NCBI RefSeq assembly: GCF_001401755.1
Contig: NZ_KQ474106.1
Span: 155,988 to 219,987 of the forward strand
Source of the DNA: Aquimarina longa SW024
GTDB lineage: Bacteria; Bacteroidota; Bacteroidia; Flavobacteriales; Flavobacteriaceae
Direction of reading: 5' to 3'
Length of the DNA: 64,000 nucleotides
Under the pieces are notes generated by a model. That model saw nothing but the letters and a program-made list of their open reading frames with translations. It had not been told where the DNA came from and did no database searches. A program made the position numbers and the translations under genes. Positions 26,102 to 36,069 of the stretch are shown here, piece by piece (the stretch's first letter is position 1; the number at the start of each line of letters is the position of its first letter).

Positions 26102-27562
26102 TTATTCTACGTACAGCGTATCAGCTTTTATCTCTTTGGTTATCCATTCTTGTAATACTTTTACTCTAAGAGCATCTAAACTATCAGATACCTGAAACTT
26201 CCACTTTGGAAAAATAACTTTTACGGTATCCACTTTTAAGAAATTGGATTTTAATACTTCTCCATATCCTAATTCTGCCAAATCAGGGAAACGTATTTTT
26301 GCATCTTTTGCGATACTACCATAAGACAACACATCTGTAAGAGCCTTTTTATCAGATTCTTTAAGCTGTTTATTCAGCTCATCAATTTTGGTCTTTAAGT
26401 CTATAATCTGAGTGTTTAATGCTTCATTAGTATTCTGTAATCTATCTAATTCTGCAATCGCGCGATCATATGCTTTTGATACCTGATCTATTCCTCTTGC
26501 TTTATTACCTCTTACGGTGAGTTTAAAGTCACTAATATTATCATATTTTAAAATCTCATTCTGTAAATCACTAGCTGTAGCTTCTGTAATCTCTCCATCA
26601 AAAAACAATTTTATTGTCTTATTTTCATAATCATATATTGGTTTCCTAAGGTATAGATTTTCGTTTGCTTCAATTTCATTAGCAAGAAAATTTTCATAAG
26701 CTCCCTGAGCTTGACTTTCATTAAGTGTTACTACAAATGTGTATATCGCAGGAATCATAACCAAAATCGCAACAAATGAAGCTAACTGCGCTGTACGTTT
26801 TCTCTTAGCAGAATTTGCATAACGAAGCATTGGAAATTTTAACAGTTTTAGAACAAGAAAGGTTGCTAATGCAATAAAAATAGTATTAATTGTAAACAAA
26901 TACATTGCTCCAATTGCATAATCATACTTACCAATAGCCAATCCAAAACCTACTGTACATAAAGGAGGCATTAAAGCTGTTGCAATTGCAACACCAAAAA
27001 TTACACTCGCAATAGTTCCTTTTTTTGTTCTAGCAATTATTAATGCTAGTCCTCCAAAAAATGCAATTAATACATCTCTAATATCTGGTTTCGTTCTGGC
27101 TAAGAGTTCTGAGGATTCTTCTTTAAGTGGAAATATAAAGAAAAACAACCAAGCAGTAAGTACACTTAGCACCACCATAACTCCAAAATTAATCAATGAT
27201 TTTTTTAAGGTATCAATATCATTAACAGCAATAGACATCCCCATACCTAATATAGGTCCCATTAATGGAGAAATTAACATCGCTCCTATAACTACTGGGA
27301 TCGAATTCGCGTTAAGTCCTATAGAAGCTATAAATATAGAACATATTAAAATCCATGCAGTAGCGCCTTTAAAAGGAATATCTGCTTTTATCAATTCTAT
27401 GGTACTTTCTCTGTCTGTATCTTCCCTAAAATCAAGTAATTCTTTTAAAAAAGATATTCCACTATTAAACAACCCTCTTGCATCTTTTTTTACTGCTTCT
27501 TTTTGTTGTTCTACTTTTTCTTCTTGGGTTTGTTCATTAGGGTTTTGAGTATTTTCTGCCAT
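26102..27562 (-). CDS. DUF389 (TIGR00341-type) membrane protein
   Basis: 486 residues. After a charged N-terminus come about six membrane segments (about 65-285) with the DUF389 hallmarks SIPVVIGAMLISPLMGPILG and IASVIFGVAIATALMPPLCT. The C-terminal third is periplasmic or cytoplasmic with a coiled coil (about 370-405; NTQIIDLKTKIDELNKQLKE). The family has no established function. It lies 2 nt after manC at the end of the sprT-like/manC transcription unit. Confidence 0.88.
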   Translation of the reverse strand: MAENTQNPNEQTQEEKVEQQKEAVKKDARGLFNSGISFLKELLDFREDTDRESTIELIKADIPFKGATAWILICSIFIASIGLNANSIPVVIGAMLISPLMGPILGMGMSIAVNDIDTLKKSLINFGVMVVLSVLTAWLFFFIFPLKEESSELLARTKPDIRDVLIAFFGGLALIIARTKKGTIASVIFGVAIATALMPPLCTVGFGLAIGKYDYAIGAMYLFTINTIFIALATFLVLKLLKFPMLRYANSAKRKRTAQLASFVAILVMIPAIYTFVVTLNESQAQGAYENFLANEIEANENLYLRKPIYDYENKTIKLFFDGEITEATASDLQNEILKYDNISDFKLTVRGNKARGIDQVSKAYDRAIAELDRLQNTNEALNTQIIDLKTKIDELNKQLKESDKKALTDVLSYGSIAKDAKIRFPDLAELGYGEVLKSNFLKVDTVKVIFPKWKFQVSDSLDALRVKVLQEWITKEIKADTLYVE

Positions 27563-27564
27563 AG

Positions 27565-28644
27565 CTATCCGTATTGTTCTCCGTATGTTTCTTTTACTTT
27601 TTTAAGTACTTCTTTGATATCCTGTTCTTTCGTTTTAGGGTAAATCAAAAGCACCTCTTGCTTATCTACAATAATATAATCTTGTAACCCATCAACTACT
27701 ACGACTTTATGATTCGAAGTTCGTATCATATTACCTGATGCATCTTCTGACAACACTTTAGCATTAACAACAGCGTTATTGCTTTCTGTTTTATCTAATT
27801 TGTCATATAAAGATCCCCAAGTTCCTAGATCGCTCCAATCAAAAGTAGCTGGTAATACATATATATTATCTGCTTTCTCTAAAATAGCATAATCGATTGA
27901 TATATTTTCTGCTAAGGGGTAATTTATTTGTATAAAATCGTTTTCTTGTTCAGTATTATAGATGAGTGACCCTTTCTCAAATAATGTGGTCATTTCTTTT
28001 TGAAATTTTGAAAAAGCACTTACAATGCTCTCTACACTCCATATAAAAATTCCTGCATTCCATAGATAATTGCCTTCTGATATAAATCTTTTGGCAGTTT
28101 CATAATTTGGTTTTTCTGTAAATTGAGCTACCTTTTTATTAGCGATTGTAGACTCTTTATCATATTGAATATATCCATATCCTGTATTAGGAAATGTAGG
28201 CTGAACACCTAATGTCATCAAAATATCATTCTCTGAGCATGCTTCAAAACAGTGTTGTAAGTTTACTACAAAAGCATTTTCGTCTTCGATCCAATGATCA
28301 CTAGGAGCAACAACCATTACTGCATCTGGATTCTCTTTTTGTATCTTTAATGCTGCATATAGTATACATGGCGCTGTATTACGCATTGCAGGCTCAGTTA
28401 CTATTTGATTTTCTTTTGCTTCTGGCAATTGCCAAAAAACCAATTCCTTATATATCTCGTTAGTAAGTATAATTATATTTTCTTTAGGTACAATCTTGGC
28501 TAAACGCGAAAATGTACGCTGAATCAACGTTTCTCCTGTACCTAACATATCATGGAATTGTTTTGGGTATTCGGTAGTACTCACTGGCCAAAACCTTGAT
28601 CCTACTCCACCTGCCATCAATATTGCGTAATAATTTTTATTCAT
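27565..28644 (-). CDS. manC: Mannose-1-phosphate guanylyltransferase
   Basis: Makes GDP-mannose from mannose-1-phosphate and GTP for polysaccharide synthesis. The start is the ATG at 28644, 2 nt after the SprT-like stop; a TTG two codons earlier is less likely. The 359-residue protein is the short form without the C-terminal isomerase domain. It shows the pyrophosphorylase signature LMAGGVGSRFWPVS and PKQF, VVAPSDHWI, GYGYIQY and FTEKP, all intact. Its neighbours are not polysaccharide genes. Confidence 0.93.
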   Translation of the reverse strand: MNKNYYAILMAGGVGSRFWPVSTTEYPKQFHDMLGTGETLIQRTFSRLAKIVPKENIIILTNEIYKELVFWQLPEAKENQIVTEPAMRNTAPCILYAALKIQKENPDAVMVVAPSDHWIEDENAFVVNLQHCFEACSENDILMTLGVQPTFPNTGYGYIQYDKESTIANKKVAQFTEKPNYETAKRFISEGNYLWNAGIFIWSVESIVSAFSKFQKEMTTLFEKGSLIYNTEQENDFIQINYPLAENISIDYAILEKADNIYVLPATFDWSDLGTWGSLYDKLDKTESNNAVVNAKVLSEDASGNMIRTSNHKVVVVDGLQDYIIVDKQEVLLIYPKTKEQDIKEVLKKVKETYGEQYG

Positions 28645-28646
28645 AG

Positions 28647-29243
28647 TCAATTCAATAATTCTACTTCTGCATTGGGGTTAAAAAGGTAAACCTTACCTGT
28701 ATCAAGCTCTACACACTCATATCGTTTTACTCTTTTATTTCCTCTCTTAAAAACTTTTCCATTATACAATCGAAAAACACTTCCCAAAGGCAATTCAAAG
28801 ATATAATTTTTATCATTAGCAGGGTCATATTGTTTTAATGCTAGTGCTAATTTTTCATCCGTATCACTACTAGCTCTAGGGTTTTTAAAATGATGTGCTA
28901 TAACAGGCAATAATTTAGATGGGAAAATCTCTGGATTAATATAGGGTAACATTAATTGTTGAAAGGTTCTTTTCCACTCTATCCCATGTGGTTTTATATA
29001 ACGCCCATGGTTCTCAAAAGTAACCAAATGTGCTATTTCATGAATTAAAGTAATCAAAAAACGATATACATTAAGAGATGCATTTACTGTAATCTGGTGT
29101 CTACCATCTGGCATTTTGCGATAATCTCCATGCCGTGTAACTCGCTCATTGACTATTTTTAGATGTACATTCCATTTTATAATTAAATCAAATGCTGGTT
29201 CTACAGCACGCTCAGGAATGTATCTAGCCAGTATTTCCTTCAT
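28647..29243 (-). CDS. SprT-like zinc metalloprotease-type protein
   Basis: The best start is the ATG at 29243 (MKEILARYIPERAVEPAF), giving 198 residues. The ATG at 29270 would put nine extra residues inside the promoter and a terminator hairpin. The SprT motif HEIAH (LIHEIAHLVTFENHG, about 63-77) is intact, and PHGIEWKRTFQQLM follows as in the family. Family members bind zinc; some cleave DNA-protein crosslinks, but the role in Bacteroidota is unclear. manC starts 2 nt after its stop. Confidence 0.85.
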   Translation of the reverse strand: MKEILARYIPERAVEPAFDLIIKWNVHLKIVNERVTRHGDYRKMPDGRHQITVNASLNVYRFLITLIHEIAHLVTFENHGRYIKPHGIEWKRTFQQLMLPYINPEIFPSKLLPVIAHHFKNPRASSDTDEKLALALKQYDPANDKNYIFELPLGSVFRLYNGKVFKRGNKRVKRYECVELDTGKVYLFNPNAEVELLN

Positions 29244-29255
29244 TAGCGCAAAATA

Positions 29256-29263
29256 CAAAATTA
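29256..29263 (-). promoter_or_regulatory. Putative -7 element of the sprT-like/manC/DUF389 operon
   Basis: TAATTTTG on the minus strand, 12 nt before the ATG at 29243. It lies inside the left arm of the terminator hairpin of the upstream VWA gene. Confidence 0.5.
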
Positions 29264-29289
29264 AGTGCATCCTGTCGATGCACTTAATT
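29259..29289 (-). terminator. Terminator of the VWA gene
   Basis: Perfect 13-bp stem AATTAAGTGCATC / GATGCACTTAATT with a 5-nt loop, 35 nt after the VWA stop codon. It overlaps the next gene's -7 element. Confidence 0.75.
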
Positions 29290-29324
29290 CATTATTTTCT
29301 TTGCACTATGCTATTTTTTTAAGA

Positions 29325-30902
29325 CTATTCCATTCCTACATAAGTCTCCATAAGTCTAGCAAATTCTGTTCTATACCCATTAGCATCATCTCCCTTATTA
29401 CTCTTAGCCAAAGAGATCATATCTTTCGTATTTTGGTTTTTAAGATATTTTGATTCTCTAAGTTTCATACCAAACCATGCTACTGAAGCTGCAAATTTAA
29501 AATCTGTTGACGTTTCCTTTGTAGTTGCTTTATACAGATAAACTATTTCTTTACTTTCATTCTCTGTTAGTTTTTTATATCTAAATTTTACAGTAAGCAC
29601 CTCATCTTCATTAGCTTCTATTTTATCGGTATTTGTATATTTCAACGGCGAAACTTTTTTAAGGTATTCGCTTTTTACTCCAACTGGTAGTATTTCATAT
29701 AATGCTGTAACGGTATGACCACTACCTAATTCGCCCGCATCTTTGGTATCATCTATAAAATCTTCATCTTGTAACAATCGATTTTCATAACCAATCAAAC
29801 GATATGCTTGTACTATAGAGGGATTAAACTCTACCTGAATTTTTACGTCTTTAGCAATTGTAAATAGCGTACCTCCAAACTCAGTCCCTAGAACTCTCTG
29901 AGCTTCTTGCATGGTATCTATATATGCATGATTACCATTCCCTGCATCTGCCAAAGTCTCTAACTTACTATCTTTATAGTTACCCATTCCAAACCCTAAG
30001 CATGTTAGAAATATCCCTGTTTTTCTTTTTTCTTCAATTAAATCCTCCATTGCTCTATCACTAGTTAAACCTACATTAAAATCTCCATCAGTAGCTAAAA
30101 TCACTCTATTATTGCCTTCTTTAATAAAATTATCTTTTGCAATTTTATATGCCAGATCAATCCCTTCTCCCCCTGCTGTAGAACCTCCTGATGTAAGATT
30201 ATCTAATGTTGCTATAATTTTCTCTTTTTTATCTCCACTAGTAGATTCTAAAACAACTCCTGCAGCACCTGCATATACCACAATAGATACTTTATCTTGT
30301 TTCCTTAGCTGTTTTACCAATAGTTTAAATGCTTTTTTTAATAAAGGTAACTTATTCATTTTTCCCATAGAACCAGATACATCTACTAAAAACACTAGGT
30401 TAGAGGCTGGTATATTATCCGTTGATATCTCTTTACCTTTTAGTCCTATTTTAACCAATTTTGTTTGCTCATTCCAAGGGGTATCTCCTGATTCTACATG
30501 GACAGCAAAAGGATCTTCACCTATAGGTTGCACATAATCATACTTAAAATAATTAATCATCTCTTCTATCTTAACAGCGTCTTTAGGGATCTTCTGTCCA
30601 TTATTAATCATTCTCCGTATATTACTATATGATGCTTTATCTACATCTATCGAAAAAGTAGATAATGGTGCTAAGTGAGTTCTCTTAAAATCGTTTTCCG
30701 TAATCTCTTTATAATCTTCGGGATTTTGCGCTCCCTCTTCCAAAGCATCAATTGGTTGCTCTAAATCAGTACTTCTTTCTACAACAATCTCTTCATGATG
30801 ATCCTTGTATTTGTTAGGGTATTGATTACATGAACTTATTCCTAAAAATAATATACTCAGTAATGCTACTTCAATTTTTTTAATCATCTTTGTTTTCATC
30901 AT
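29325..30902 (-). CDS. YfbK-like lipoprotein with von Willebrand factor A domain
   Basis: 525 residues. A lipoprotein signal ends in LGISSC (cysteine at residue 25). An N-terminal VWA-associated region (about 70-165) is followed by the VWA domain (about 165-345) with an intact metal site DVSGSMG, then the C-terminal DUF3520-type region. This architecture matches YfbK-like envelope proteins of unknown role. The gene diverges from the one at 31024 and has its own -7 element and terminator. Confidence 0.88.
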   Translation of the reverse strand: MMKTKMIKKIEVALLSILFLGISSCNQYPNKYKDHHEEIVVERSTDLEQPIDALEEGAQNPEDYKEITENDFKRTHLAPLSTFSIDVDKASYSNIRRMINNGQKIPKDAVKIEEMINYFKYDYVQPIGEDPFAVHVESGDTPWNEQTKLVKIGLKGKEISTDNIPASNLVFLVDVSGSMGKMNKLPLLKKAFKLLVKQLRKQDKVSIVVYAGAAGVVLESTSGDKKEKIIATLDNLTSGGSTAGGEGIDLAYKIAKDNFIKEGNNRVILATDGDFNVGLTSDRAMEDLIEEKRKTGIFLTCLGFGMGNYKDSKLETLADAGNGNHAYIDTMQEAQRVLGTEFGGTLFTIAKDVKIQVEFNPSIVQAYRLIGYENRLLQDEDFIDDTKDAGELGSGHTVTALYEILPVGVKSEYLKKVSPLKYTNTDKIEANEDEVLTVKFRYKKLTENESKEIVYLYKATTKETSTDFKFAASVAWFGMKLRESKYLKNQNTKDMISLAKSNKGDDANGYRTEFARLMETYVGME

Positions 30903-30929
30903 CTATAATTTTATTTTTTTAACTGAAAA

Positions 30930-30937
30930 CAAACTTA
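30930..30937 (-). promoter_or_regulatory. Putative -7 element of the VWA gene
   Basis: TAAGTTTG on the minus strand, 27 nt before the start at 30902. Confidence 0.45.
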
Positions 30938-31023
30938 AAAACTAGTGTAATTTATCTATTGAAAAACACTTGTAAAGCGTTTGTAAAACATTTTACAAAA
31001 CACAAATTAATCATTATCAATAT

Positions 31024-31938
31024 ATTAAAATCATAACTCCCGAAAACAAAATAGCATTCGATCTACTAAAAAAAGTAGTTACTCAGCAGTTTCTGAAAAC
31101 AAATACCGCATCCAGTCATGCTATTTCTGATTGGAAAGGACAGGATATTGTATTGTTTCAGGAAGATTTACAGAAAACGGTAAACTCATCTATTAGTGAA
31201 AAATCTTTCTATAGCTATTTTAAAAACACCTCCGATAAATTACCTAGAGTAGACATCCTTAATCTACTATCACAATATTGTGGATATATAAATTGGAATG
31301 ATTTTAAAAATAATCATACTTCTACAACATCTATAAAGAAACCATTTACGATCTCTAAATGGTTTTGGATACTTCTTTTAGGTCTTGGAGTAGCTACTAT
31401 AACATACATATCAATTCCTAATGAGAATACTTTTAGTTTTTGCTTTATTGACCAAGACAGAAACCAACCTATTACCAAAACTCCCATAGATATTATCATA
31501 CTAAATAATAAAGAATCTCCTTCGTACTCAAAAAGCGATAGCACAGGTTGTTTTATCTGGAAAACAAAAGACGATTATATTCGTTTTATAATACAATCTC
31601 CTTATCATAGGACAGACACCATATACAGAATAGCTTCTTCTAATCGTTTTGAGAATTTACAAATCCAAACAGATGATTATGCTTTGATGCTTCATTACTA
31701 TGCCAATGGAAAAGTAAATGATTGGAAAAAAAGAAGAAAAGAATTATCTAGGATAATTGCTAGTGATGCAACTATTTTTCAGGTACTACCACAACGATTA
31801 GGTATTGAGATATATACTAAAGATGAATTTATCAATAAACTAACGACACCTACTAAAAGTTTAAAAAATATCGAAATCATAGAATCCAGAAAAATAAATG
31901 GGCAGATTGTTAAACTAAAATTCAGAATAAAATCATGA
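31024..31938 (+). CDS. Single-pass membrane protein of unknown function, apparent ATT start
   Basis: Coding text runs upstream of the first usual start (TTG at 31153) through ITPENKIAFDLLKKVVTQQF and ISDWKGQDIVLFQEDLQ, which has the even composition of real protein. Between the upstream stop at 30973 and 31153 there is no ATG, GTG or TTG. An ATT at 31024 would give KIITPENK as the start and 304 residues. The soluble N-terminal domain (about 1-100) is followed by a membrane segment (about 115-134) and a carboxypeptidase-regulatory-like beta region. The next gene overlaps its stop by 4 nt. Confidence 0.65.
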   Translation: MKIITPENKIAFDLLKKVVTQQFLKTNTASSHAISDWKGQDIVLFQEDLQKTVNSSISEKSFYSYFKNTSDKLPRVDILNLLSQYCGYINWNDFKNNHTSTTSIKKPFTISKWFWILLLGLGVATITYISIPNENTFSFCFIDQDRNQPITKTPIDIIILNNKESPSYSKSDSTGCFIWKTKDDYIRFIIQSPYHRTDTIYRIASSNRFENLQIQTDDYALMLHYYANGKVNDWKKRRKELSRIIASDATIFQVLPQRLGIEIYTKDEFINKLTTPTKSLKNIEIIESRKINGQIVKLKFRIKS

Positions 31939-32384
31939 AAAAGTTTATATCCATTCTCCTATTTCTCCTCTCTTTTAGCTGTGCTAATAATATATCCAAA
32001 AAAACGGAAGCAAAAGCTTCTGATAATTTTGAAATTATAGAAAGAGAAAAAACTATTGTATCTGATACCGATGCTTATACCTTATTAATTACACAAAAAC
32101 TACAGGAATATCTAGATAAAAAAATAGTAGCTAAGACAAATCCTAATTTTAACATTAACATAGAAAATACTACTCTTTTTTCTGTAACAGAAAACACTAA
32201 GCTTAACAGTGTTACTCTCATAGCTCCTTTTGAAACTGTTTCTGATTCTGTAAAGAAAGTTCTTACAAAAATTGTTTTAGAGCATAAAACGGACACGATA
32301 CTTACATTCATTAAAACTTCGGAAATCAACATCGAAGGAGAGCAACTTATTACCAAAAAAGTTTTTTTTGATACAATTAAATAA
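31935..32384 (+). CDS. Small lipoprotein of unknown function
   Basis: 149 residues with a clear lipoprotein signal (KKFISILLFLLSFSC, cysteine at residue 16). The mature part is mixed alpha/beta without a recognised motif. It overlaps the preceding membrane-protein gene by 4 nt, so the two are one operon and probably act together at the envelope. Confidence 0.7.
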   Translation: MKKFISILLFLLSFSCANNISKKTEAKASDNFEIIEREKTIVSDTDAYTLLITQKLQEYLDKKIVAKTNPNFNINIENTTLFSVTENTKLNSVTLIAPFETVSDSVKKVLTKIVLEHKTDTILTFIKTSEINIEGEQLITKKVFFDTIK

Positions 32385-32692
32385 CTCTATACCAGTTATA
32401 CTTTAAATTCGTTATGAAAAAAAATCAACTATTTTTTGTTTGTACGAAGAAGAAAAATTAAATATAGCTAAAGTATAGATGGTATTAGAATCACTTTTTA
32501 TATCATACTATTTTCAAACTTTTATATATTTCTTAATTCTTAGTAAGCTTGTTTAGAACAAAACTTGGTGACACACTTTATTGAACACTCCCCATTCTTT
32601 GTTCCTTATTCCCTGTAACAAATTCGTTCCTCCTAGCTTCTGGGAGAGGTACAACTAATACTGGGAAAGGGTAAAACAGTTCTGGAAGAGTA
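32385..32692. other. Intergenic stretch between convergent genes
   Basis: 308 nt with no gene seen. It contains a weak inverted repeat around 32631-32650 (CCTCC and GGGAG arms) and an AT-rich left half. No clear terminator with a U-tract. Confidence 0.4.
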
Positions 32693-35140
32693 TTATATCC
32701 CATTAATTTCTTTACTCAAATAAAAACTAAAAAGTGTTTTTAATCGATATACATATTCTTGGTTTATGAATTCTGATTTTTTATTTTGCATACTTAAAAA
32801 AGAATATAACCCTTCTTGTTCTAGAATCTCTTTTATAGTTTCATAATTAGGATCTAATTTAAATAATGTACTTAAACAAGTTTTTAGATCCTTTGTAATC
32901 AACAACCCTACTCTATCTGCCGAAATCTCCATTAACCTCGATGTTGCTAATAGATTCCTCTCTTCTTGCTCTTCTTTAGAAATCATATTTTTTAATTTCC
33001 CTCCATACTCTATAGCCGACTGTCCTTTATCGACAACATTATTAATCTTATCTAAACTATTAAAAACTTTTGAAAAGCCCGATAGATTTGTAAATTTCCC
33101 TAACACACCTCCTAAAGACCCTAAAACAGGAAGTGCTACTAATAAAACTTGCGCTACATTAACACTTTTATTTTTTGCTCCCCTCCAAATATCCTTAGAT
33201 GTGATTCTGGTATGTTCAAACACAATATGCGCCATCTCTAATGCCATAGCGAATTGCAGTTCTCTATCTGACAGATATCTTAAGTTGTCAGAATCTAAGT
33301 GATCCGACCCTATTATTAAAAAATTAGAAATACTTTCTACTCCAATAACACCTTTAGCATAATCCCCTCTTCCTAAGAAACATTCGATAGTAGAACTCGA
33401 TAAAGCAGCTGCTACGTCTTCAATTATTTTATAAGAAGTCGGATGATTCTGAGCCGTAATTTTCTCAGAAAAACCAGTTACATTTTTATAATCAGGTGCG
33501 TCTATCTGAGCTATCATTTTTGTAAAAGTATCCAAAAAGCCTTGCGCTTTTTTAAAACATTCTGGAACTACGTTATCAAACAATTCTTCTTTGGTATATA
33601 TTTTATCTATCTGTGTTACTTCATTTTCTTGAAACGTAAAAGAAAAACCATCAAATAAAGAAAGAATATGAGCTGCTTTTTTCGCAATAGTAGGATCACT
33701 TACCTCTTTTAGCGCTTCAATATGAGAAAGCACCAAAGGTTGCTGTATTGCTAACGCTAGTAACTCTTGATCATAAGGGATTTTAGCAGCCTTTTTTACA
33801 TCTCTCAGATCTTCTAAAAGCCGAATCCGTAATGGGTAACTATCCTCTCCTGTGATAATACTAATTGTACTATCAGAAACCATCTCTATAATACTATCTT
33901 CCTCCATTGCTGATAGTAGTTTTTCAAAAATAGAGATTGCTTTATCAAATTGATTAATTTCTTTTAGATAACTACCATATTCCAGATCTAACACTAAAAC
34001 ATCTTTTTCTTTCTTTTTATTTTTGATACCTGTATACACTTTCTTATAGAATGTAGCAATATGAAAAATATCAAAGAATTCTTTTTTAGAAATCAAAAAC
34101 TTTAAAAAGATATATTGCTCGTCTATTTCTATATTCCACTGTACAAAAAGCTCAGACAAATAATTTCCAAAATCCTTATGATCTCTAATTAATTGAAATA
34201 GATTGTTTATAGGCAATTCTTCTACCTTATTAAATTCTTTTTTAGAAAATGAAAATACTAAAATCGCTTTCACCAAAGGCATAAGCTCCTCTGATTGCTT
34301 ATTTGCAAAAAGATATAACTTCTTAATATATGGTAACTGCTTTTTATTAGCCTTATACTTATTCCATAATAGATCTGCAAATTGTTCTACTCGATTAGGA
34401 GAGGTCTTTTTTATACTATCTTTAATATCTACAAATAAACCATCATTCCATAATTCTGTATAAAAAGAAAGCTCTTTACTAAAAATATAATCTTTACCTA
34501 TTTTTTCTTTATACTCTAGAATATGGTTAGAAATATCTAGTACATCTATCTCTTTACCATCAGCACCGGATACCAACAATGTTCTTATATTGGTTACCAC
34601 CAAATAATAGTTCTTTTTTTTATCAACCTTTACAAGAGTGGTTTTTAAATTGGTAATAGCGAGACAACAAAGCAGTAACTCATTAGAATGACACAGGTAT
34701 AAAATGTGGTTTTTTGTTTTAGGATGTATTGATGTTATAAATTGACTCGGATCAACAAAACTTCCGTTGGTATCTAACAACTGATTAACGTATACTATTA
34801 TTTCATTAACAATATAATCTTTATCAGAAATAGCCACAACTACTTGTTCATTATCCTTTTCCTCCTCAATTTTAACACGCTTACATAGTACTTTAAATAC
34901 GTTATTTAGTTTATATACCTGATAAAGATTATAACCTACCCTTACATCTTTTTTATAAGCAATACTAGTAGTTACATAGATACTATCATCCCTTAATTCT
35001 AATTCATACTCCTTTTTTTTATTCTTTTCTAATAGTGCAGTATCTAGATGACTATACAACTGTTCTAGGCTTAGGTTCTCTGGATAGAAAACAAGACATG
35101 AATGATCTATAGGTTCGACCTTATGATGATTATCTGTCAT
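32693..35140 (-). CDS. Large protein with a degenerate M48-like C-terminal domain
   Basis: 815 residues, no signal peptide. The first 600 residues are mostly helical with TPR-like character (LEYGSYLKEINQFDKAISIF at about 395-415) and otherwise unrecognised. The C-terminal part follows the M48 peptidase plan (LSDRELQFAMALEMAH, then MEISADRVGLL). The expected HExxH reads LEMAH (about 634-638), so the first zinc histidine is missing, while the EISAD glutamate segment (738-742) is kept. A glycine-rich hydrophobic stretch (about 663-685) lies between. It is probably a non-catalytic relative. Confidence 0.6.
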   Translation of the reverse strand: MTDNHHKVEPIDHSCLVFYPENLSLEQLYSHLDTALLEKNKKKEYELELRDDSIYVTTSIAYKKDVRVGYNLYQVYKLNNVFKVLCKRVKIEEEKDNEQVVVAISDKDYIVNEIIVYVNQLLDTNGSFVDPSQFITSIHPKTKNHILYLCHSNELLLCCLAITNLKTTLVKVDKKKNYYLVVTNIRTLLVSGADGKEIDVLDISNHILEYKEKIGKDYIFSKELSFYTELWNDGLFVDIKDSIKKTSPNRVEQFADLLWNKYKANKKQLPYIKKLYLFANKQSEELMPLVKAILVFSFSKKEFNKVEELPINNLFQLIRDHKDFGNYLSELFVQWNIEIDEQYIFLKFLISKKEFFDIFHIATFYKKVYTGIKNKKKEKDVLVLDLEYGSYLKEINQFDKAISIFEKLLSAMEEDSIIEMVSDSTISIITGEDSYPLRIRLLEDLRDVKKAAKIPYDQELLALAIQQPLVLSHIEALKEVSDPTIAKKAAHILSLFDGFSFTFQENEVTQIDKIYTKEELFDNVVPECFKKAQGFLDTFTKMIAQIDAPDYKNVTGFSEKITAQNHPTSYKIIEDVAAALSSSTIECFLGRGDYAKGVIGVESISNFLIIGSDHLDSDNLRYLSDRELQFAMALEMAHIVFEHTRITSKDIWRGAKNKSVNVAQVLLVALPVLGSLGGVLGKFTNLSGFSKVFNSLDKINNVVDKGQSAIEYGGKLKNMISKEEQEERNLLATSRLMEISADRVGLLITKDLKTCLSTLFKLDPNYETIKEILEQEGLYSFLSMQNKKSEFINQEYVYRLKTLFSFYLSKEINGI

Positions 35141-35336
35141 TTCTGTTTTTTATAAATATGTAACAATCTATATTGTAAGCCCTTTTATATCTTACAATTA
35201 AAACATAGTGGTTTTAAGAAACTTCTTTTGATCAACAACTCTCTTTAACAAACTCACGAGGCATACTCCTAAAAAAAACAATATTTTAATTTCGATGTAA
35301 ATCTCTAAAAATTAGCCTTCTTAATGAATAATTAAA

Positions 35337-36017
35337 TTATGGTGTACTACTAGAAACCTGAAGTACTTTTCCGTTATAAAACGTATTACCTGTTAAGGAA
35401 AACTCTTTGATATAATTTGCCATTTCTGTAGCTGTCAAAGGCGCTTGATACCCAGGAAATGCTTCTTCTAACATTTCGGTTTGTACAGCCCCCAATGCCA
35501 AAACATTAAAAGCAATACCACTTTCTTTATATTCTTCTGCCAACAATTCACTTAATGTAATTACAGCTCCTTTACTAGAACTATAAGCAGCTAACCCAGG
35601 AAACTTCATACTCCCTTGTATACCTCCCATGCTACTTACTGTAACGACATGGCTTCCTGATTTCATAAAAGGCAATACCAAACGTGTAATTTCGGCTACT
35701 CCAAAAACATTTACTTTATATACTTCCTCAAAATCCTGAGTAGAAATTTCACTAAAAGGTTTATTCAATAATTTACCTGCATTATTAATCAACACATCTA
35801 CCTGTTTCCATGTAGAAGAAATATAATCAGTCATCTTTTCTAAATCTTTTAGATTACTGATATCAAAAGAAAAAGCATGTATATTTTGATGCTGAAGTGC
35901 TATAATAGGCTTTTCATTCCTAGATAATGCTAAAACCTGATGACCTTCATTAGCAAGTAGTTTGGATAATTCATATCCTATTCCTCTGCTTGCTCCCGTG
36001 ATAATAATATTTTTCAT
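35337..36017 (-). CDS. Short-chain dehydrogenase/reductase
   Basis: 226-residue classical SDR. It has the cofactor motif TGASRGIG (about 7-14), the NNAG motif, the catalytic serine in VSSMGG (about 127-132) and the catalytic YSSSKGA (Tyr-x3-Lys, about 144-150). The substrate is not evident. It sits 52 nt after the M28 gene on the same strand and may be co-transcribed with it. Confidence 0.9.
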   Translation of the reverse strand: MKNIIITGASRGIGYELSKLLANEGHQVLALSRNEKPIIALQHQNIHAFSFDISNLKDLEKMTDYISSTWKQVDVLINNAGKLLNKPFSEISTQDFEEVYKVNVFGVAEITRLVLPFMKSGSHVVTVSSMGGIQGSMKFPGLAAYSSSKGAVITLSELLAEEYKESGIAFNVLALGAVQTEMLEEAFPGYQAPLTATEMANYIKEFSLTGNTFYNGKVLQVSSSTP

Positions 36018-36069
36018 TTCTCTACTGAACAGATCTTACAAACCTTTAAGACTTATAAGATCTTATATA

